33,354 nucleotides of DNA, taken from Alphaproteobacteria bacterium (GTDB lineage Bacteria > Pseudomonadota > Alphaproteobacteria > UBA7985 > JAUIBT01). The position numbers and the translations under genes are program-made. Under the pieces are notes generated by a model. It worked only from the letters and a program-made list of their open reading frames with translations, had not been told where the DNA came from and made no database searches. The stretch is from NCBI GenBank assembly GCA_030432195.1, contig JAUIHE010000017.1, positions 1 to 33,354 on the forward strand. Reading direction: 5' to 3'. Below, piece after piece: positions 16,106-24,577 of this stretch. How positions within the stretch are numbered: the first letter of the stretch is position 1; every line of letters starts with the position of its first letter.

Positions 16106-17197
16106 CTAGCCACCCAAGCCAGGTGGAGGCAGCGGAGGTCTGCCTAGGCCAGAGCGACCTGATGGGCCACCCAGATTCGGCCCGCCCCGATTAGGACCCC
16201 CTAGACCCCGCCCCGGCCGCGGCAAGGCAAAACTGTTATCGGGCGTACCTGCAAAGCACAGGGGAATGACGGGAAAAGCCTCGGTCAAGAAGTAGGCGTA
16301 GCTGCCTTGAGGGAATTCCTTGGACACAGTAAAGGCTCCATTGCAGGCGTCCAAGGTACCTAAGCCAGCTTGGTATTGATAATCCTGCAAGAATGCCCCG
16401 TCGTAGGCGCCCGACGGCTGGCTCCCACCAGGCCGCTGCCCGACCTTGAGGCGATAAGAGCTCGTCATACGCACAACTTGGCCCTCCTGAACACCCGTGA
16501 GTGCATAGATGGGAAAGCCGTCGGCGGCGTAGCCGACCAAAGGAGAATGGGCCTGAGGCGACCAGCTCAAGCCTTGCAGCAAACCCGAGGGCAGCCCGTG
16601 ATAGTGATAGGCTCCGTTGGGCTGCACATGCGCGTAGTTGGCATCCAGACCTAAGCGAATCGCACCACCCAAGGCATTGTACTGCCAGCCGGAACGCGGG
16701 TTGCCATGCCAAAACTCAGCCGCCATGGGATCAAACACCACGCCTTCAAGGCTGACCCCAAATCGAAAACCCAACCGTAGCGGTGTCGCCGAGCCGGTCA
16801 TTCTGGGCCGTGCGGGGATCTGGAGCTGTAGATCTTGCGCACGAACCGCATTAGGATTCCCACGATTGGGAAAAGCACCAATAGCATGGCTTGGTAGGCC
16901 GTTCGCCTTCAGCACAAAGCGCGTCCCGCCTTGAGACCAACGCGCGCGACTGGGTGCTGGCGGTGGTGAGTTGACCGGTGCCAAGACAAGCCGCTGCGCC
17001 CTTATTGCATCATGATAACGCATACGCGGCTGGCTTTGGGCTGGCGTTGAAACTGCATCCAGCGCCAAAGCGCCGAGCAAGGACAGGACCAGAGCAGCAA
17101 CCAATGAGCGCAAAACAATGATCGCTGGTTTGCGAACGAGCAAAGCCGTGCCCTTCATGGAGGCCGCATGCTTGATGTTACCCAAATTCAGCGTCAT
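16106..17197 (-). CDS. YHYH-domain exported protein
   Basis: A 363-residue protein with a hydrophobic export or anchor segment (about residues 25-47, VLRSLVAALVLSLLGALALDAV) followed by a YHYH domain: the motif NGAYHYHGLP, then YAADGFPIYA and a C-terminal half ending around FPVIPLCFAGTP. The last 35 residues are a Gly/Pro/Arg/Asn low-complexity tail (GGPNRGGPNLGGPSG). YHYH proteins are secreted or periplasmic proteins without a settled function; the paired His suggest metal binding. The ATG at 17197 begins four bases after the DUF3553 stop, pointing to coupled translation; an in-frame ATG at 17158 would give a more classical signal peptide. It is the last gene of the dap run. Confidence 0.85.
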   Translation of the reverse strand: MTLNLGNIKHAASMKGTALLVRKPAIIVLRSLVAALVLSLLGALALDAVSTPAQSQPRMRYHDAIRAQRLVLAPVNSPPPAPSRARWSQGGTRFVLKANGLPSHAIGAFPNRGNPNAVRAQDLQLQIPARPRMTGSATPLRLGFRFGVSLEGVVFDPMAAEFWHGNPRSGWQYNALGGAIRLGLDANYAHVQPNGAYHYHGLPSGLLQGLSWSPQAHSPLVGYAADGFPIYALTGVQEGQVVRMTSSYRLKVGQRPGGSQPSGAYDGAFLQDYQYQAGLGTLDACNGAFTVSKEFPQGSYAYFLTEAFPVIPLCFAGTPDNSFALPRPGRGLGGPNRGGPNLGGPSGRSGLGRPPLPPPGLGG

Positions 17198-17201
17198 GAA
17201 C

Positions 17202-17363
17202 CTAGCCCGCCAATTCTAGGTCAATGACCTGGCTGTTGATGACCACCTTGCCTGCGTGCTCAAAATTCACCGTGATGCGATAACCGACGACCGTTTGCAC
17301 CTGCCCCAAGCCCCAATCGGGTTGATCTGGATGGCGCACCCAAGTTCCGGGCGTAATGAGCAT
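17202..17363 (-). CDS. DUF3553 small protein
   Basis: A 53-residue protein beginning MLITPGTWVRHPDQPDWGLG and continuing into a TVNFEHAGKVVI stretch. This matches the DUF3553 family, short proteins common in alphaproteobacteria whose function is unknown; the GxWVRHPxxPxWGxGQV pattern resembles the small barrel seen at the end of some UvrD-type helicases and in CarD-like proteins, but that is only a resemblance. It starts 14 bases after the GNAT stop codon and ends four bases before the YHYH start, so it belongs to the same operon. Its size makes it easy to overlook. Confidence 0.85.
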   Translation of the reverse strand: MLITPGTWVRHPDQPDWGLGQVQTVVGYRITVNFEHAGKVVINSQVIDLELAG

Positions 17364-17377
17364 ACTAGGCCTACTCG

Positions 17378-18010
17378 CTATTGGTTGCCGGGTTCGCTGC
17401 GCTGGTCATCGCGCACGCGCGCATACATCAACACATCGTGCGGGGCTTCGTCCAGCTCGGGTTGATGAAAAAAGCGGCGCAAGCGCCCCTCAAACTGCAT
17501 GCCTGCTTGCTCCATAACGCCCCGCGAGGCCGGGTGATCCGCATCGCAGAAAGCTTCAACGCGCCAGATGCCCGCCTGCTTTAGCCCCCAATCGCACCAA
17601 AAGCGCGTCGCTTCAAGCGCGTAGCCTTGACGCCAGTGCGCCGGAGCGAAGGCACAACCAAGGTTCAGCCGACTGCCTTGCGGTTTGATATGTTGATTAC
17701 CGATGAGCTGGGTTGGATCATCGCGGCGATAGACCAGGTATGAAAAGGCCCGCCCGGCCTGCCAATCCTCGATCATGCTCTGCAATTTCGCCTGCGTCGT
17801 TGGCAGGTCCTGGTGGGCGCGAAAGCCACAAAACCGAGCCACCTTGGGCGCACTGAACAGGCTGTGCAATTGGTCCAAAACAGTACTTTGGGCTTGGGAG
17901 GGGCTGACGCCAAGGACCGAGTCTTGAAACGCATATGGCCGCAGAAAAAGCAAGCGTGCGCTCTCAATTTGCGCGGGAAAAGTGGCCGGGGCGTCTGCTG
18001 GCGGGCTCAT
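17378..18010 (-). CDS. GNAT family N-acetyltransferase (RimJ/RimL type)
   Basis: A 210-residue acetyltransferase. The pattern is that of RimJ/RimL-like enzymes: RLLFLRPYAFQD near the start, YLVYRRDDPTQLIGNQHIKPQ in the middle, then LGCAFAPAHWRQGYALEATRFWCDWGL (the acetyl-CoA loop, Q/R-x-x-G-x-A like) and VEAFCDADHPASRGVMEQAGMQFEGRLRR. Such enzymes acetylate N-termini of ribosomal proteins or small molecules; the substrate is unknown. The ATG lies 11 bases after the preceding membrane-protein stop, and its AGGA overlaps that stop, so expression is coupled. Confidence 0.9.
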   Translation of the reverse strand: MSPPADAPATFPAQIESARLLFLRPYAFQDSVLGVSPSQAQSTVLDQLHSLFSAPKVARFCGFRAHQDLPTTQAKLQSMIEDWQAGRAFSYLVYRRDDPTQLIGNQHIKPQGSRLNLGCAFAPAHWRQGYALEATRFWCDWGLKQAGIWRVEAFCDADHPASRGVMEQAGMQFEGRLRRFFHQPELDEAPHDVLMYARVRDDQRSEPGNQ

Positions 18011-18021
18011 GATCTAGCGTC

Positions 18022-18630
18022 CTAAGGCGTCATGCCAACAAGATCCAGCAACTCAAAATTCTGCTGCATCATATAGAGCGTCAACGCGAAATTGCCGATA
18101 ATCAAAACCCCGGCGATTTTGGGGTTGTCGCCAAACACCTTGTAGTAAGCAAAGCCCTGCACCAGCAAGCGGTAGATCAGCAGGCAGAAATGCATCAGGA
18201 CCGCGACCTCGGCGCCTAAGACGCCGGTCAGCAAGACCAAAACCAAGCTGACAAAAACGTGCAGCGCATCAAACCAGTTGTTGATGGCAAGGACGGCGGA
18301 TAGGGCGCGCTTGCGCAGCACCGGCGCAGCGGTGAGACGCATCATTAAGATGGCGAACCAGACAAAGACCGCCCATCCGAACAAATAGGTCACCAGCCAG
18401 CCGACCAAGAACAACTGGCCGTCGCTATCCCCCGCTTGGGCCATGGTGAGGCCCTGCATCAGGGCCTGCCAATCAAAGAACACCACGACGGGCAACAGAT
18501 AGGCCACCAACCAGAATGAACGCAAGGCACCAGCGGGGCTCAAATCAAGGAAGCGCAACCCCTCGGCGTTGAAGCGCGCCAAGCGCAAGCAGCCCATAAA
18601 GCTCGACCGCCACTCGGCGCTACTAATCAT
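18022..18630 (-). CDS. Multi-pass membrane protein of unknown function
   Basis: A 202-residue protein with about five hydrophobic segments (roughly residues 38-56, 72-97, 112-137, 140-165, 170-195) and a cytoplasmic-looking start (MISSAEWRSSFMGCLRLARFNAEGLRFLDLSPAGALRSF). It resembles YIP1-like membrane proteins in general layout, but I do not recognise the family with confidence. I use the ATG at 18630, one base after the dapE stop and nine bases after GAGG; six more codons are open upstream inside dapE. Its tight coupling to dapE suggests coexpression rather than a role in lysine synthesis. Confidence 0.75.
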   Translation of the reverse strand: MISSAEWRSSFMGCLRLARFNAEGLRFLDLSPAGALRSFWLVAYLLPVVVFFDWQALMQGLTMAQAGDSDGQLFLVGWLVTYLFGWAVFVWFAILMMRLTAAPVLRKRALSAVLAINNWFDALHVFVSLVLVLLTGVLGAEVAVLMHFCLLIYRLLVQGFAYYKVFGDNPKIAGVLIIGNFALTLYMMQQNFELLDLVGMTP

Positions 18631-18631
18631 T

Positions 18632-19801
18632 CTAAGACCTCGCTTCAAAATAACGGACCAACAAACGGCGATAGACCTCGGTCAAGGGTTCAAGCTCTTC
18701 GATAGTGACAAACTCATCCACCTTGTGCATCGAGCTGCCCACCGCGCCAAACTCTGCCACCGGGCACATATCTTTGATAAAGCGCGCGTCAGAGGTGCCG
18801 CCATTGGTCATATAGGCGGGCTTACGTCCGGTTACAGCCTCGACCGCATCAGCGATGGCCGCCCCCAGATCGTCCGGGGCAAAGACAAAGGCATCGCCCG
18901 AGGAGCGGAACTCCAAGCTGTAGTCGTCATAGATGGCCGACAGGCGGCGGCGAACTTCGGCCTCCAAGCTGGCTGCCGTCCAGGTATCATTGTAGCGCAC
19001 GTTGAAAACCAGGCGGCCGTCGGCTGGGATCACATTGTTGGCAGAATTGCCGACATCAATGCTGACCACTTGCAAGCTGGTAGCTTGAAAATGCTGATTG
19101 CCTTGGTCAAAGGGCGTATCGCTCAGCGCGACCCCCATGCGCAGCAAAGGGTGCAGCGGATTGCGGGCCATATCGGGATAGGCCGCATGGCCCTGCACAC
19201 CGCGCACGGTCAGGCGCCCGGTTGCCGATCCGCGGCGGCCAATCTTGATTGTATCGCCCAAGGTCTCAACACAAGACGGTTCAGCCACCAAGCAGTGATC
19301 GGCCTTTTCACCCTGGGCGCGCATCCAATCCAAAATGGCGGTTGTGCCCGCAAGGGCCTCACCCTCTTCGTCGCCGGTAATCAAAAAAGCGATTGAGCCC
19401 TGCGGTGCGCCGTCTGCCAAAAGACGCCCAACGGCGGCCATGAAGCAAGCCACGCCCGATTTCATGTCTACCGCTCCGCGCCCGACCAACGTGCCGTCAA
19501 CCAGGTTGGCCGCAAATGGCGGCTGGCTCCAAGCTGCTTCATCGCCAACCGGCACGACATCGGTATGACCAGCAAAAGCAAACATGGGCGCGCTCTGGCC
19601 CCAGCGGCAATAAAGATTATCAACCGCGTAACTCGGGCCTTGGCCCGGGATCCGCGTGCAGGCAAAGCCCCGCGCTTCGCACCAAGCCTGGATTAAATCC
19701 AACGCCGGGCCCGGATCAGGCGTCACCGACGCACAGCGCACCAACGCTTGGGTCAACACCAATGGGTCATGGGAATCCAAAATTTCGCGATCAAAAGTCA
19801 T
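18632..19801 (-). CDS. dapE: Succinyl-diaminopimelate desuccinylase
   Basis: A 389-residue M20-family zinc hydrolase that removes succinate from N-succinyl-LL-diaminopimelate in the succinylase branch of lysine and meso-DAP synthesis. The metal ligands are visible: His79 (AGHTDVVPVGD), Asp112 (GRGAVDMKSGVA) and the Glu145/Glu146 pair (TGDEEGEA). The C-terminal half contains MTNGGTSDARFIKDMCPVAEFG and HKVDEFV, as in DapE. The ATG at 19801 gives the normal DapE start (MTFDREILDSHDPLVL); a further 13 codons are open upstream and are not family-like. It follows dapD by 90 bases on the same strand. Confidence 0.96.
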   Translation of the reverse strand: MTFDREILDSHDPLVLTQALVRCASVTPDPGPALDLIQAWCEARGFACTRIPGQGPSYAVDNLYCRWGQSAPMFAFAGHTDVVPVGDEAAWSQPPFAANLVDGTLVGRGAVDMKSGVACFMAAVGRLLADGAPQGSIAFLITGDEEGEALAGTTAILDWMRAQGEKADHCLVAEPSCVETLGDTIKIGRRGSATGRLTVRGVQGHAAYPDMARNPLHPLLRMGVALSDTPFDQGNQHFQATSLQVVSIDVGNSANNVIPADGRLVFNVRYNDTWTAASLEAEVRRRLSAIYDDYSLEFRSSGDAFVFAPDDLGAAIADAVEAVTGRKPAYMTNGGTSDARFIKDMCPVAEFGAVGSSMHKVDEFVTIEELEPLTEVYRRLLVRYFEARS

Positions 19802-19891
19802 GCAGCCGCCTGGCGAGAATGAAAGGGTCAAAAAATGCACGCGGACGTCGACCGCTCGACGCCCGCGCTGTCAAATAGATGGGGTTGGCGG

Positions 19892-20755
19892 TTAGTCGCG
19901 CAACAGATCGTTGATCGAGGTCTTGGCGCGGGTCTTCTCGTCCACCCGCTTGACGATCACCGCACAGTAGAGTGACGGTCCCATTTCACCGTTCTCCATC
20001 GGCTTGCCAGGCATAGACCCTGACACCACCACCGAATAGGCCGGGACGCGGCCCATGAAGACCTCACCGGTCTTGCGATCGACGATCTTGGTCGATGCCC
20101 CGATGAAGACGCCCATAGAGATGACCGAGCCTTCTTCAACGATCACGCCTTCGACCACCTCTGAACGTGCGCCGATGAAGCAGTTATCTTCGATGATAAC
20201 CGGGCCAGCTTGCAGCGGCTCCAGAACGCCGCCGATGCCTGCGCCACCGGACAAATGAACGTTCTTGCCGATTTGTGCGCAAGAGCCGACCGTCGCCCAG
20301 GTATCGACCATGGTACCGCTGTCAACATAGGCGCCTAGGTTCACGAAAGAGGGCATCAACACCACGCCCGGCGCAATGTGGGCCGAACGGCGGACAATAC
20401 AGTTGGGCACCGCGCGGAAACCGGCGGCCTGGAAGTCTTCCCGGCCCCAGCCTTCGAACTTGGACGGCACCTTGTCCCACCAAGGGGTATTGGCGCCACC
20501 AAAGGCCGGACCGCCATTCATCAGGTCCATGTCATTCAAGCGGAACGACAACAACACCGCTTTTTTGGCCCACTGATTGACCTGCCAACCCTGGTCGCTC
20601 TTTTCCGCGACGCGCAATTCGCCGCGGTCCATCGCCAGCAAAGTCGCATCGACCGCATCGCGGATTTCGCCTTGGGTTTGGGTGTTGATCGTGTCGCGAT
20701 CTTCAAAGGCCTGATTGATAAGCCTCTCAAGCGCGGCGCGCTGGGCGGTATCCAT
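19892..20755 (-). CDS. dapD: 2,3,4,5-tetrahydropyridine-2,6-dicarboxylate N-succinyltransferase
   Basis: A 287-residue enzyme that transfers succinyl from succinyl-CoA to tetrahydrodipicolinate, committing it to the succinylase route toward meso-DAP and lysine. The N-terminal helical domain ([17 protein letters not shown]) is followed by [28 protein letters not shown] and a left-handed beta-helix of hexapeptide repeats (residues about 115-240, e.g. [51 protein letters not shown]). The ATG at 20755 follows GGAG by nine bases; another ATG five codons upstream has AGGA directly against it and is less likely. It is the first gene of a run of six. Confidence 0.96.
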   Translation of the reverse strand: MDTAQRAALERLINQAFEDRDTINTQTQGEIRDAVDATLLAMDRGELRVAEKSDQGWQVNQWAKKAVLLSFRLNDMDLMNGGPAFGGANTPWWDKVPSKFEGWGREDFQAAGFRAVPNCIVRRSAHIAPGVVLMPSFVNLGAYVDSGTMVDTWATVGSCAQIGKNVHLSGGAGIGGVLEPLQAGPVIIEDNCFIGARSEVVEGVIVEEGSVISMGVFIGASTKIVDRKTGEVFMGRVPAYSVVVSGSMPGKPMENGEMGPSLYCAVIVKRVDEKTRAKTSINDLLRD

Positions 20756-20841
20756 AAAGTTGGGCTCCATTCCTAATTTGCAACGCCGCCAGCCACAAAG
20801 CTGCGGCGCCGAGGGTCTTTTGAGGGGGTATGCTTACACTT

Positions 20842-20870
20842 GAAGTAGCGGGAAGCAGACAGGCGGTCAA
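20842..20870 (-). promoter_or_regulatory. Candidate promoter for dapD
   Basis: On the minus strand TTGACC (20870-20865) is followed after 17 bases by TACTTC (20847-20842). The -35 is close to consensus, the -10 is weak. It lies about 90 bases upstream of the dapD start in the divergent gap shared with the histidine kinase. Confidence 0.4.
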
Positions 20871-20960
20871 CACAAGGCGAAGTCCCTAAGCAAAGGCGCA
20901 AAAATGCGCTAGGCTGCCAGCTGGCCTTTGTGTCGGCTTTCGACCTTGTTTCACCCTCTT

Positions 20961-20973
20961 CTTGTACGACAAG
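20961..20973. promoter_or_regulatory. Small dyad between dapD and the kinase gene
   Basis: CTTGT-ACG-ACAAG is a perfect inverted repeat with five-base arms within the 344-base divergent gap (20756-21099), about 125 bases upstream of the kinase start. It could be an operator half-site pair; the arms are short enough to arise by chance. Confidence 0.25.
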
Positions 20974-21099
20974 TGACGAGGAATTTCTGCGCTGTAAAGA
21001 CCCGCAGCTGACAGGACGCGACCCTTGGCCACCCCGCCTGCCAGGCCCCATACGCCCTCGCCTGCGCTCCTGCTGTTTTCTTGCTGCCCTAGGTCCACC

Positions 21100-24000
21100 A
21101 TGATTCGAGCCCTGCGCGATAATCGCCTTCTTAGCCTGGCCCTTTTGGCCTTGGCCCTGGTCATCGGCCTGCTGGTCGCGGCCTATTTGCGCTTGAATCA
21201 GGAGACCCAACGCTTGGAGACCCTGCGCGATCACTCCAACTTGGCCACGCTGTACCAGATTCAGACCAACATCCAGCAGATCGACCACCTCGTCGAGCTG
21301 CGCGGTGCGAAGAACGACCCCCTGGTCAACTTGCGCCTGCACGATGCCTATGAGGCCTTGTGGGGCAATCTGCGCAAAATCTTGAGCCCCGATCTCTCGC
21401 CCGAGCTGCGGCCCATCCCAGGGTCGGTTGTGGTCTATGAGAAGATGCGCGCGGTGCTAGAAAGTGGCGAACCCCTGATCCGCACGCTGTCGAGTCCGGG
21501 CCAGGCTTCAACGGAGCTTACCCCGCAAGAATGGAGCAAGCTGGAGACTTGGCGCGCCGACATGTCCGCCCTGGGTGCGCGCGCCAGCACCTATCCGCTG
21601 GATACCGAGGCGGCCCAAAACATGCAGTTGCGCGAAGCCCGGGTGCGGCTGCGCCAAGCCAAGCTGCAAATTGTGCTCTATTTCTTGGGCGTCATCTTGC
21701 TGGGCGCTGTGCTGTTGGTGGTGCTTTGGCGCCAGGTGCGCCGGGCGAGCAAATCCGAAACACGCCTTGCAGCGGCCATTGAAACCATGCCTTCGGGCTT
21801 TGCCCTGTTCGATGCCAGAGGCCGCCTAACGCTGCACAACGCCGCCTACAGTCAACTGTTTGATACCCAAGTTCATGGGCATCCCGACGGCGACATCCCA
21901 GCCATGGCGCGCGATTTGCAGGATGGTAAGGCCAAAGAGGTTGCGCTGGATGACGGGCGCTGGTTGCGCTTGATTGATCGCAAGAACGACGATCAGTCAT
22001 GCATGTTGCTGGCCAGCGATATCAGTCACGCCAAAGCACGTGAGGCCGAGCTGGAGACCAGCCGCCAACGCTTCGAGCGCCTTGCCGATGCCTCATTTGA
22101 GGGCACGGCCGTGTTGCAGGACGGCTTGATCGCCTCGGCCAATGCGCGCATGAGCGAACTGTTCGACTACGACACCCAGACCCTAATTGGTATGGACGCA
22201 CGCCTGCTGGCTGAACCCAGCGAGCGCCAGCGTTGGCAAGCCGCTCTGGAGGCCGATGAAGCCAGCGAGGTCAAAAATCATAAGCGCGCGGTCTTGGATC
22301 TGCGCTGCGTGCGCGCGGATGGCAGTGCCTTTGATGCCGAGCTCTCCTTGCGCCGCCTAGCCGATGGCAACAACACCCGCGTTATCGCCTTGCGCGATGT
22401 CTCCCAGCTGAAGGCCCAGCAAGCCGCGCTGCACCAAGCCATTGAGCAAGCCGAAGCAGGCAGCCGTGCCAAGGGTGAGTTCCTGGCCACCATGAGCCAC
22501 GAAATCCGCACCCCAATGAACGGTGTCGTCGGCATGTCTGATATGCTGTTGGAGACCCCGCTCAATCCTAGGCAGGCCAAGTACGCCACCACCTTGCGCG
22601 ATAGCGCCAAGTCGCTGCTGGTCGTGCTCAACGATGTTCTGGATTTTTCAAAGCTGGATGCGGGCGAATACCAACTGGAAGAACTGAGCATTGACCTGCC
22701 CCAGCTCTTGCAGTCAGTGGTCGATCTCTATGAAGCAGCAGCCCGCGAAAAAGGCCTGGAGCTGCGCGCCGTCGTCGCCGAGGGTGTGCCGACCATTGTG
22801 CGTTGCGATCCTGCGCGCTTGCGACAAGTGCTGTTCAATCTGATCTCCAACGCCATCAAGTTCACCCGCGATGGCAGCGTGACCCTCCAGCTGAGTGCCA
22901 AGACCCTTGACCCGTTGCAGGGCCCGCAGCTCAAGTTCGAAGTTCGTGACACCGGCATCGGCATTGCCGATGAAAACCAAGAAGAGCTGTTCAGCCCCTT
23001 CAAACAGGCCGACAGCCGCGTCTCGCGCGAGTACGGCGGCACCGGCCTTGGCTTGGCGGTCTCTAAACGCCTGGTCGAATTGATGGGCGGCCAAATTGGC
23101 ATGGTCTCCAAATTGGGGCTGGGCTCGACTTTTTGGTTCTGCTTGCCCGCCAAGCTTGGCGACGAGCGCGAATTGGTGAGCCCAGATCGCTATCAAGCCC
23201 CGCTGCCTGCCCCGCATTTGGTGGCGGCGCAATCGCCAACCTGGCAGGACCTGAGCCCAGCGCAACGGCAAGATTGGCTGGATGCCAAGCGCGACAGCCG
23301 CGTCCAGCGCTCGGCGCTTGACCCCCATGGCGATGACGAGGGTGACCATCAGCATGAGGAGAGACCAGCGGCTGGTCACATCTTGCTGGTCGAAGACAGC
23401 AAGACCAACCAGGACGTCTTGCTGGCCATGTTGAGCCAACAGCCCTACCGCATTGACATAGCAGACGATGGCGAAGCAGGCGTCGCTTTGGCCGAAAAGA
23501 CCGACTATGACCTGATACTGATGGACGTCTCCATGCCGGTCATGGACGGATTGACGGCGACCCAGCTCATTCGCGGCGGTGACGGCGCGTCGGCGGAAAG
23601 CCCTATCGTTGCGCTCACAGCCAATGCCCGCGTTAGCGACCGCGACGCTTGCCTTGATGCTGGGATGGACGATTTCCTAACCAAGCCGATTGATAAGGCG
23701 CTGTTGTTGGACACCCTGACAACCTGGTTGGATCACCGCGCGTCCATGGCAGAGATTGACGAGGCCAACCAACGCGCCGATGCGCAGGCGGCAACGAGCG
23801 CGCCGAAAGCCAGCACCCCCGAAGCTATCACTGCCGAAGCCAGCACCACTGAAGCTATCACTGCCGAACCCCCAGCCACGCCTGCAAAACAGGCCAACAG
23901 GAAGAAAACGGCCAGCAAAGCCAAGAAGGCATCAAGCCAGATAGACCAGCCTGCGGCCAGGGCGGGCCGCAAGGCGAAAACGACGACAGGCAAGGCCGCC

Positions 24001-24519
24001 GCGAACTCTCAGGCTGCAAACTCTCAGGCTGCGAGCTCTAGGTCCGCCAAACCTCAGGCCGCCAAACCACAGGCCCCTAAGACCGAAACGCTCGATCCCC
24101 CGTCCCTAGATCCCCAGTCCCTAGATCCCCAGTCCCTAGATCCCCAGTCCCTAGATCCCTTGGGACATCTAAAACTGGACGACGCCGAGTTGCTCAGCCA
24201 ACCCATGCTTGCCCAGCTCAAGACCGATGTCGGCGAGACGACCGCCCGCAAGCTGATTGCCGGTTTCTTTACCGAACTGGACCGCCATGTCGGCGACCTG
24301 CGCACCGCGCTTGATGACGCCGATCTGCCGCGCCTTCGTCACATCTGCCATTCCATCAAGGGCAGCGCCGCCACCTATGGGGCTTTGCGACTGTCTTTGA
24401 GCGCCAAGGCGGCCGAGAGCGCCGCCGATGCCGAGCAAATCAGCGAAGCGCGCGCAGCAGCGCGTTCAACCCTGGATCTGGTGCCCGATACGCAGCAGGC
24501 TTTTGCCGCCGAGCTGTAG
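21100..24519 (+). CDS. Hybrid sensor histidine kinase (PAS-HisKA-HATPase-REC-Hpt)
   Basis: A 1139-residue inner-membrane phosphorelay kinase. Two transmembrane segments (about residues 8-32 and 188-212) flank a 155-residue periplasmic sensor region. Then come two PAS-like domains (about 218-320 and 328-445), a HisKA domain with the phospho-His467 in MSHEIRTPMNG, a HATPase with N box near 585, DTGIGIAD at 617 and YGGTGLGLAVS at 645, and a receiver with acidic Asp766, phospho-acceptor Asp809 (MDVSMPVMDG) and Lys862. A low-complexity Ala/Lys/Thr linker (about 885-1025) with SLDPQ repeats leads to a C-terminal Hpt domain with His1084 in HICHSIKGSAATYG. This is the ArcB/BarA/EvgS layout. No response regulator is adjacent, so the output partner is unknown. 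The ATG is the first with family-like sequence; AGG precedes it. Confidence 0.93.
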   Translation: MIRALRDNRLLSLALLALALVIGLLVAAYLRLNQETQRLETLRDHSNLATLYQIQTNIQQIDHLVELRGAKNDPLVNLRLHDAYEALWGNLRKILSPDLSPELRPIPGSVVVYEKMRAVLESGEPLIRTLSSPGQASTELTPQEWSKLETWRADMSALGARASTYPLDTEAAQNMQLREARVRLRQAKLQIVLYFLGVILLGAVLLVVLWRQVRRASKSETRLAAAIETMPSGFALFDARGRLTLHNAAYSQLFDTQVHGHPDGDIPAMARDLQDGKAKEVALDDGRWLRLIDRKNDDQSCMLLASDISHAKAREAELETSRQRFERLADASFEGTAVLQDGLIASANARMSELFDYDTQTLIGMDARLLAEPSERQRWQAALEADEASEVKNHKRAVLDLRCVRADGSAFDAELSLRRLADGNNTRVIALRDVSQLKAQQAALHQAIEQAEAGSRAKGEFLATMSHEIRTPMNGVVGMSDMLLETPLNPRQAKYATTLRDSAKSLLVVLNDVLDFSKLDAGEYQLEELSIDLPQLLQSVVDLYEAAAREKGLELRAVVAEGVPTIVRCDPARLRQVLFNLISNAIKFTRDGSVTLQLSAKTLDPLQGPQLKFEVRDTGIGIADENQEELFSPFKQADSRVSREYGGTGLGLAVSKRLVELMGGQIGMVSKLGLGSTFWFCLPAKLGDERELVSPDRYQAPLPAPHLVAAQSPTWQDLSPAQRQDWLDAKRDSRVQRSALDPHGDDEGDHQHEERPAAGHILLVEDSKTNQDVLLAMLSQQPYRIDIADDGEAGVALAEKTDYDLILMDVSMPVMDGLTATQLIRGGDGASAESPIVALTANARVSDRDACLDAGMDDFLTKPIDKALLLDTLTTWLDHRASMAEIDEANQRADAQAATSAPKASTPEAITAEASTTEAITAEPPATPAKQANRKKTASKAKKASSQIDQPAARAGRKAKTTTGKAAANSQAANSQAASSRSAKPQAAKPQAPKTETLDPPSLDPQSLDPQSLDPQSLDPLGHLKLDDAELLSQPMLAQLKTDVGETTARKLIAGFFTELDRHVGDLRTALDDADLPRLRHICHSIKGSAATYGALRLSLSAKAAESAADAEQISEARAAARSTLDLVPDTQQAFAAEL
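24094..24153 (+). repeat. Four 15-bp tandem units in the kinase linker
   Basis: Unit GATCCCCAGTCCCTA, four copies (three identical, the first with one change), encoding a SLDPQ pentapeptide repeat just before the Hpt domain. Frame is preserved by unit length. Confidence 0.95.
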
Positions 24520-24577
24520 GCCGTCGGCAAGCCCCGCCAGGCTGATAGTATTGAGGACGCCCAAAAAACCAGGACGT

